DNA of 8,952 nt, from assembly GCA_030665705.1 (NCBI GenBank), contig DAOUZG010000057.1:1-8952 (forward strand), given 5' to 3'. Every line of letters begins with the position of its first letter. The first letter of the stretch is position 1. The position numbers and the translations under genes are program-made. The DNA is from Deltaproteobacteria bacterium (GTDB taxonomy: Bacteria > Myxococcota_A > UBA9160 > SZUA-336). The notes below the pieces were generated by a model. That model made no database searches and had not been told where the DNA came from. It worked only from the letters and a program-made list of their open reading frames with translations. Shown in pieces: positions 5,981 to 8,952 of the stretch.

Positions 5981-5995
5981 TAAATATAGGGGCTC
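5981..5995 (+). promoter_or_regulatory. Possible promoter/initiation region of the PafA/Dop-like gene
   Basis: The plus strand reads TAAATATAGGGGCTC directly before ATG 5996. TAAATA or AAATAT could be the -10, with a poor TGGACC upstream at 5960-5965 as -35. AGGGG, three bases before the ATG, is a close-set Shine-Dalgarno candidate. The 19-bp gap must serve both divergent genes, so their promoters overlap physically. Confidence 0.3.
5983..5988 (-). promoter_or_regulatory. Putative -10 element for the thiI operon
   Basis: TATATT on the minus strand, followed by six bases and then the GTG at 5976. This is the same hexamer-to-start spacing as ddl. The best -35 is weak (AAGACC at 18 bases, inside the opposing gene). 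It lies in the only AT-rich island of this area. A leaderless operon transcript is inferred. Confidence 0.4.
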
Positions 5996-7819
5996 ATGAA
6001 GGATCGGGTCTTCGGGATCGAGACCGAGTACGCGGTCATCTACCACCCCGGGAGGGGCGAGAGAGGCCGGCCGACGAACCTCGCCCTCTACCCCCGTTTC
6101 GAGTCCGCCCTCCGCCAGCGGCTCCGGACGCTCCCGCGAGCCCTCTCGCTGCTGCGCACCAAGGAGGGGCGCTTTCTCGAAAACGGAGCCTCCTTCCACT
6201 ACGAGGCCACACCCGAGCACTACGAGCACGGCCTCATCGAGATGGCAAGCCCCGAGTGCCGGGACCCCTTCGTCCTGCTTCAGTTCGAGCGCGCCAAGGA
6301 CGAGCTCATCGAGGAGCTTGCCACTGAGGTGAACCGGGAGCTGCGCCTGGCGGGTTACCGGGGCGAGGTCCGCATCGGTAAGAACAACGTCGATAGCCAG
6401 GCGAACACCTTTGGATCACACGAGAGCTACTGGGTCGAGGACCCGCTGCCGCGGGCGTCCCGCGCGGCCTTCCTTCCGCTCTGGGCACTGCTTTGGGCTC
6501 TCTCGCTCCCGGTGCTGGCGTGGCTCGTCCTGGCTCCGCTCGCCGTCCTACTCGTGACCCTCGTCGTCGGGATACTGCTCCTGGGGTGGGGCGTGATTCT
6601 CTCGATTGCGCGTCCCTCGGCGGCACGGCGCATGCTCCGCTGGGTGGAGTCGACGCTGGGACGCCTCGAATCGCGCCCCGGGGCCCTGGTCCGACGCATG
6701 AACCGGCTGGCCGCTCCGCTTTTTCCGCTGCTCGCCCTTCATTCGGATCTGTATAGCCGGTTTTACTTCCGTGGGTTTCGAGAAAACCTCACGGCCTTCC
6801 TGGTGACGCGGACGGTGCATTGCGGTGCCGGCGCGGTCGTGCTCGACGGGGGTCCCCTGCTTCGTCTGGCGCAGCGACCGCCGTTCGTTCGAACGCTCGC
6901 GCGGATCTTCCCGTTCGGGGAGGAGCGACCGATCTTCGAGCTTCGCGACCTCTTCTTCCGCCCCTGGAGCGCCCTCGGCACCCACCGGCGACTCCACCTC
7001 CTGATCGGAGACGCCAACCTCTGCGAGTGGGCCCAGGTGCTGCGGGTCGGCGCGACCGCTCTGATCCTGGAGGCGATCGAGTGTGGCCGCTTCCGCGATT
7101 GGCCCGTCCTCCGGGATCCGCTCGACGCGCTCGATCGCGTGAACCGCGATCCGGACCTCACCGCCGAGCTCGAGCTCGTCTCCGGGGAGCGGGTCACGGC
7201 ACTCGAGATCCAGCGCCGCTACCTCCGGGCCGTTCGCCAGACGCTTGCCGAGGATGCCGGGCCTCGGGCGCTCTGGAAGGCCCGCGTTCTACAGATGTGG
7301 GAGGAGACACTGGGCCTGCTCGAGCGGGATCCGGAGGCGCTCGGGGACCGGGTCGACTGGATCGCCAAGCGCCGGCTTCTGCTCGAGGAGGTTCCGGACG
7401 CCGCGGACCGAGCCGCGCTGCGGGGACGCGGAGCCGAGGTGCTCTCTGCGGACGGAGCCCGCACGGCTGCGGACCGGCGTCTCCGCGAGATTGCCTACCG
7501 CCTGCTGCGGGCCGATCTGCGCTATCACGAGCTCAGCCCCCGAGGGGGCTACCGCGGCCTGGAGCAGCGGGGGGAGGTGCGGCGTCTCTCCGACCCCGAG
7601 CGCGTCCGTTGGGCCCGTACGGAGCCGCCCGGCGATACGCGTGCGTGGGCTCGAGGGCAGGCGATTAAGTGGGCACAGTCGCACGCGCGGTCGGGCGGTG
7701 TTGCGTGGCACCGGGTCAGGCTCGGCAAGTTCGATTGGCGCTGGTTCATGGATCCACTCGATTCCCAGCGTACGCAGGCCGGCCCTGCGGATGGCTCGGA
7801 CCCCGAAGCGGGCTGCTGA
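5996..7819 (+). CDS. Dop/PafA (Pup ligase/deamidase) family protein with transmembrane insertion
   Basis: 607 residues; PafA and Dop are about 450-500. The family, related to carboxylate-amine ligases and glutamine synthetase, attaches Pup to protein lysines or deamidates/removes it. Motifs along the length: VFGIETEYAV (5-14, Mg/ATP glutamates), FLENGASFHYE (60-70), MASPEC (83-88), KNNVDSQANTFGSHESYW (129-146; family KNNtDsaGnsyGcHENYL), FLVTRTVHCGAGAVV (268-282), RLHLLIGDANLCE (332-344; family LHvIvGDsNmSE), ALEIQRRYLRAV (402-413), VDWIAKRRLL (453-462), ADLRYHE (506-512) and PPGDTRAWARG (544-554). E70 lies where the catalytic Asp is expected. Between HESY and FLVTR are 122 residues instead of about 17. 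The added part holds two hydrophobic segments (about 158-180 and 182-204), so membrane anchoring through a hairpin is likely. There is no Pup, proteasome or Mpa/ARC gene nearby; it is followed 24 bp later by gatC. Substrate and direction of reaction are unknown. Confidence 0.85.
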   Translation: MKDRVFGIETEYAVIYHPGRGERGRPTNLALYPRFESALRQRLRTLPRALSLLRTKEGRFLENGASFHYEATPEHYEHGLIEMASPECRDPFVLLQFERAKDELIEELATEVNRELRLAGYRGEVRIGKNNVDSQANTFGSHESYWVEDPLPRASRAAFLPLWALLWALSLPVLAWLVLAPLAVLLVTLVVGILLLGWGVILSIARPSAARRMLRWVESTLGRLESRPGALVRRMNRLAAPLFPLLALHSDLYSRFYFRGFRENLTAFLVTRTVHCGAGAVVLDGGPLLRLAQRPPFVRTLARIFPFGEERPIFELRDLFFRPWSALGTHRRLHLLIGDANLCEWAQVLRVGATALILEAIECGRFRDWPVLRDPLDALDRVNRDPDLTAELELVSGERVTALEIQRRYLRAVRQTLAEDAGPRALWKARVLQMWEETLGLLERDPEALGDRVDWIAKRRLLLEEVPDAADRAALRGRGAEVLSADGARTAADRRLREIAYRLLRADLRYHELSPRGGYRGLEQRGEVRRLSDPERVRWARTEPPGDTRAWARGQAIKWAQSHARSGGVAWHRVRLGKFDWRWFMDPLDSQRTQAGPADGSDPEAGC

Positions 7820-7828
7820 GAGGGGTTC

Positions 7829-7834
7829 TAGACT
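7829..7834 (+). promoter_or_regulatory. Possible -10 element before gatC
   Basis: TAGACT (TAnnnT) lies nine bases before ATG 7844 in the 24-bp gap after the PafA/Dop-like gene. No good -35 is seen. GAGAGGGG (7819-7826) is too far from the ATG to be a normal Shine-Dalgarno sequence. It is either a weak internal promoter or chance; gatCA may simply be read through from upstream. Confidence 0.2.
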
Positions 7835-7843
7835 CCCCCCACC

Positions 7844-8131
7844 ATGAAGATCACCGCCCAGACGGTCCAGGAGCTCTGTGACCTCGCTCGCCTCAGCCTC
7901 GAGCCCGAGGAGGCCGAGCGAATGCGCCAGGATCTCGAGCGCATCCTGGAGTACGTGGAGAAGTTGAACGAGCTCGACACGGAGGGGATTCCACCGACCT
8001 CCCACGTGGTCGAGATCGTGACCCCGATGCGGTCCGACGACGAGGAGAGGCGACTGCCGGTCGACGAAGTCGTGCGCAATGCCCCTCGCCACTCCCGGGG
8101 CGCGTTCGTGGTGCCGAAGGTGATCGAGTGA
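7844..8131 (+). CDS. gatC: Asp-tRNA(Asn)/Glu-tRNA(Gln) amidotransferase subunit C
   Basis: 95 residues, the usual GatC length. GatC is the small belt-like subunit that wraps around and stabilises GatA-GatB, the amidotransferase converting Glu-tRNA(Gln) and/or Asp-tRNA(Asn) to Gln- and Asn-tRNA. Characteristic segments are LARLSLEPEEAERM in the N-terminal helices, LERILEYVEKLNELDTEGI (31-49), PTSHV, and the C-terminal NAPRHSRGAFVVPKVIE. ATG 7844 gives the normal N-terminus (MKIT...). The stop overlaps the gatA start as GTGA, giving translational coupling, which matches the common gatCA(B) order. No strong Shine-Dalgarno sequence precedes it. Confidence 0.95.
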   Translation: MKITAQTVQELCDLARLSLEPEEAERMRQDLERILEYVEKLNELDTEGIPPTSHVVEIVTPMRSDDEERRLPVDEVVRNAPRHSRGAFVVPKVIE

Positions 8132-8952
8132 GCGAGCTCTGGGATCGGTCACTCGGCCAGCTCGTGGATCTCGTGTCCCGGGGGGAGGTGAGCTGCCGGG
8201 AGGTGGTGGGCTCGTGCCTCGAGCGGACCCGGACGGTCGATCCCACCGTGGGTGCCTTCGTGGCGCTACGGGAGGAAGAGGCACTCCGTGAGGCGGAGGA
8301 GGCCGACCGCGCGCGTAAGGCGGGAGCGGTCCGTGGGCCGCTTCACGGCCTGCCCGTCGGCGTGAAGAGCATTCTGTGCAGCCCCGATCTGGAGACGACC
8401 TGCTGCTCACGGATCCTTCAGGGTTTCCGTGCGCCGTTCGAGGCGACCGCACTCCGCATGCTGCGAGATGCCGGGATGGTCGTCGTCGGGACGACGAACA
8501 TGGACGAGTTCGCAATGGGCTCCTCCACCGAGAACTCGGCAACAAGAGTCACACGGAACCCCTGGGACCTGGGCCGCATCCCGGGGGGATCGAGCGGCGG
8601 CAGTGTTGCTGCGGTCGCCGCCCGCGAGGTGCCCGTGGCCCTGGGGACCGACACGGGCGGGTCGATTCGGCAGCCGGCAGCGCTGTGCGGCGTGGTCGGT
8701 CTCAAGCCGACCTACGGTCGTGTGTCCCGATACGGTCTCGTCGCGTTCGCGAGCTCGCTCGACCAGATCGGTCCCATCGGGCGTACCGTCGAGGATGTCG
8801 CCCTCGTGCTCGGATCGATCGCCGGTCATGATCCCCGCGACTCGACCTCCATCCCCGCCCCGGTTCCCGACTACCTGGAGGCGCTCAGCGGTGGGGTCCG
8901 GGACCTCCGCATCGGTCTTCCACGCGAGTTCTTCGTGGAGGAGGGGACCGAT
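8128..8952 (+). CDS. gatA: Asp-tRNA(Asn)/Glu-tRNA(Gln) amidotransferase subunit A, 3' end beyond window
   Basis: First 275 codons of GatA, the amidase subunit that releases ammonia from glutamine and passes it to GatB. GTG 8128-8130 overlaps the gatC stop; AAGG seven to eight bases upstream can serve as a Shine-Dalgarno sequence. The amidase-signature triad is complete: K80 (PVGVKS), S155 (IPGGSSGGS, 151-159) and nucleophile S179 (DTGGSIRQPAA, 175-185), each one residue after K79/S154/S178 of Staphylococcus aureus GatA. TNMDEFAMGSSTENSA (123-138) and GLKPTYGRVSRYGLVAFASSLDQ (191-213) are typical of GatA rather than other amidases. After the catalytic Lys the sequence is KSILC where most GatA have KDNI, a mild deviation. 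The frame is intact to the right edge; gatB is expected downstream or elsewhere. Confidence 0.96.
   Translation, partial: MSELWDRSLGQLVDLVSRGEVSCREVVGSCLERTRTVDPTVGAFVALREEEALREAEEADRARKAGAVRGPLHGLPVGVKSILCSPDLETTCCSRILQGFRAPFEATALRMLRDAGMVVVGTTNMDEFAMGSSTENSATRVTRNPWDLGRIPGGSSGGSVAAVAAREVPVALGTDTGGSIRQPAALCGVVGLKPTYGRVSRYGLVAFASSLDQIGPIGRTVEDVALVLGSIAGHDPRDSTSIPAPVPDYLEALSGGVRDLRIGLPREFFVEEGTD

Noticed and set aside
5996..7819. Glutamine synthetase or gamma-glutamyl-cysteine ligase for the 607-residue protein
   Set aside because: These share the fold, but the GIETEY, KNN-D-HE-Y, FLVTR and LHLLIGDAN series and the C-terminal DLRYHE domain are specific to the PafA/Dop branch.
7289..8545. 418-codon open frame on the minus strand across the PafA/Dop-like gene, gatC and gatA
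   Set aside because: It crosses three well-supported genes antisense, has an Arg/Pro/Ser-rich composition typical of GC-rich shadow frames, and shows no recognisable motif.

Overview
The window is a dense, high-GC (about two-thirds G+C by eye) stretch of bacterial chromosome. It carries core metabolic and translation genes, and I see no mobile elements, tRNAs, rRNAs or CRISPR. No gap between genes exceeds about 70 bases. A bacterial-type Ddl, a GatCAB amidotransferase (implying at least one indirectly made aminoacyl-tRNA), a rhodanese-less ThiI, heavy GTG/TTG start use and a Dop/PafA homologue outside any proteasome cluster suggest a GC-rich, probably little-studied lineage (for example a myxobacterial/deltaproteobacterial, Binatota- or Rokubacteria-like bacterium). 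The phylum cannot be fixed from this sequence.

Layout. (1) 1-770, minus: 5' part of D-alanine--D-alanine ligase, running off the left edge. (2) 771-840: a 70-bp divergent promoter region in which the -35 elements of ddl and larE abut. Both genes appear to start transcription at, or within a base of, their GTG codons. (3) 841-2492, plus: larE (sacrificial sulfur transferase, three conserved cysteines), overlapped by a 270-residue protein resembling C45 (penicillin acyltransferase-like) Ntn hydrolases but apparently lacking the nucleophilic cysteine. (4) 5976-2451, minus: a four-gene operon of thiI, a DEAD-box RNA helicase with an arginine tail, an exported protein of unknown function, and a membrane-anchored split-barrel-like protein. 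The first three are joined by 4-base start/stop overlaps. The last gene converges on, and overlaps, the C45-like gene by 42 bp. (5) 5996-7819, plus: a 607-residue Dop/PafA (Pup ligase/deamidase) family protein whose fold is interrupted by an insertion of about 100 residues carrying two hydrophobic transmembrane-type segments. It diverges from thiI across only 19 bp. (6) 7844-8952, plus: gatC and the start of gatA, overlapping by 4 bases and running off the right edge.

Two PP-loop ATP pyrophosphatases for sulfur transfer (LarE, ThiI) and three carboxyl-activating or amide-chemistry enzymes (Ddl, the PafA/Dop-like protein, GatCA) sit close together. I take this as proximity, not proof of a shared pathway. 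The most interesting item is the membrane-inserted PafA/Dop-like protein. It keeps the family's motifs throughout, has Glu where the catalytic Asp is expected, and has no Pup, proteasome or Mpa/ARC gene beside it. A second theme is probable leaderless transcription, with -10-like hexamers 6-7 bases before the start codon at ddl, larE and thiI.
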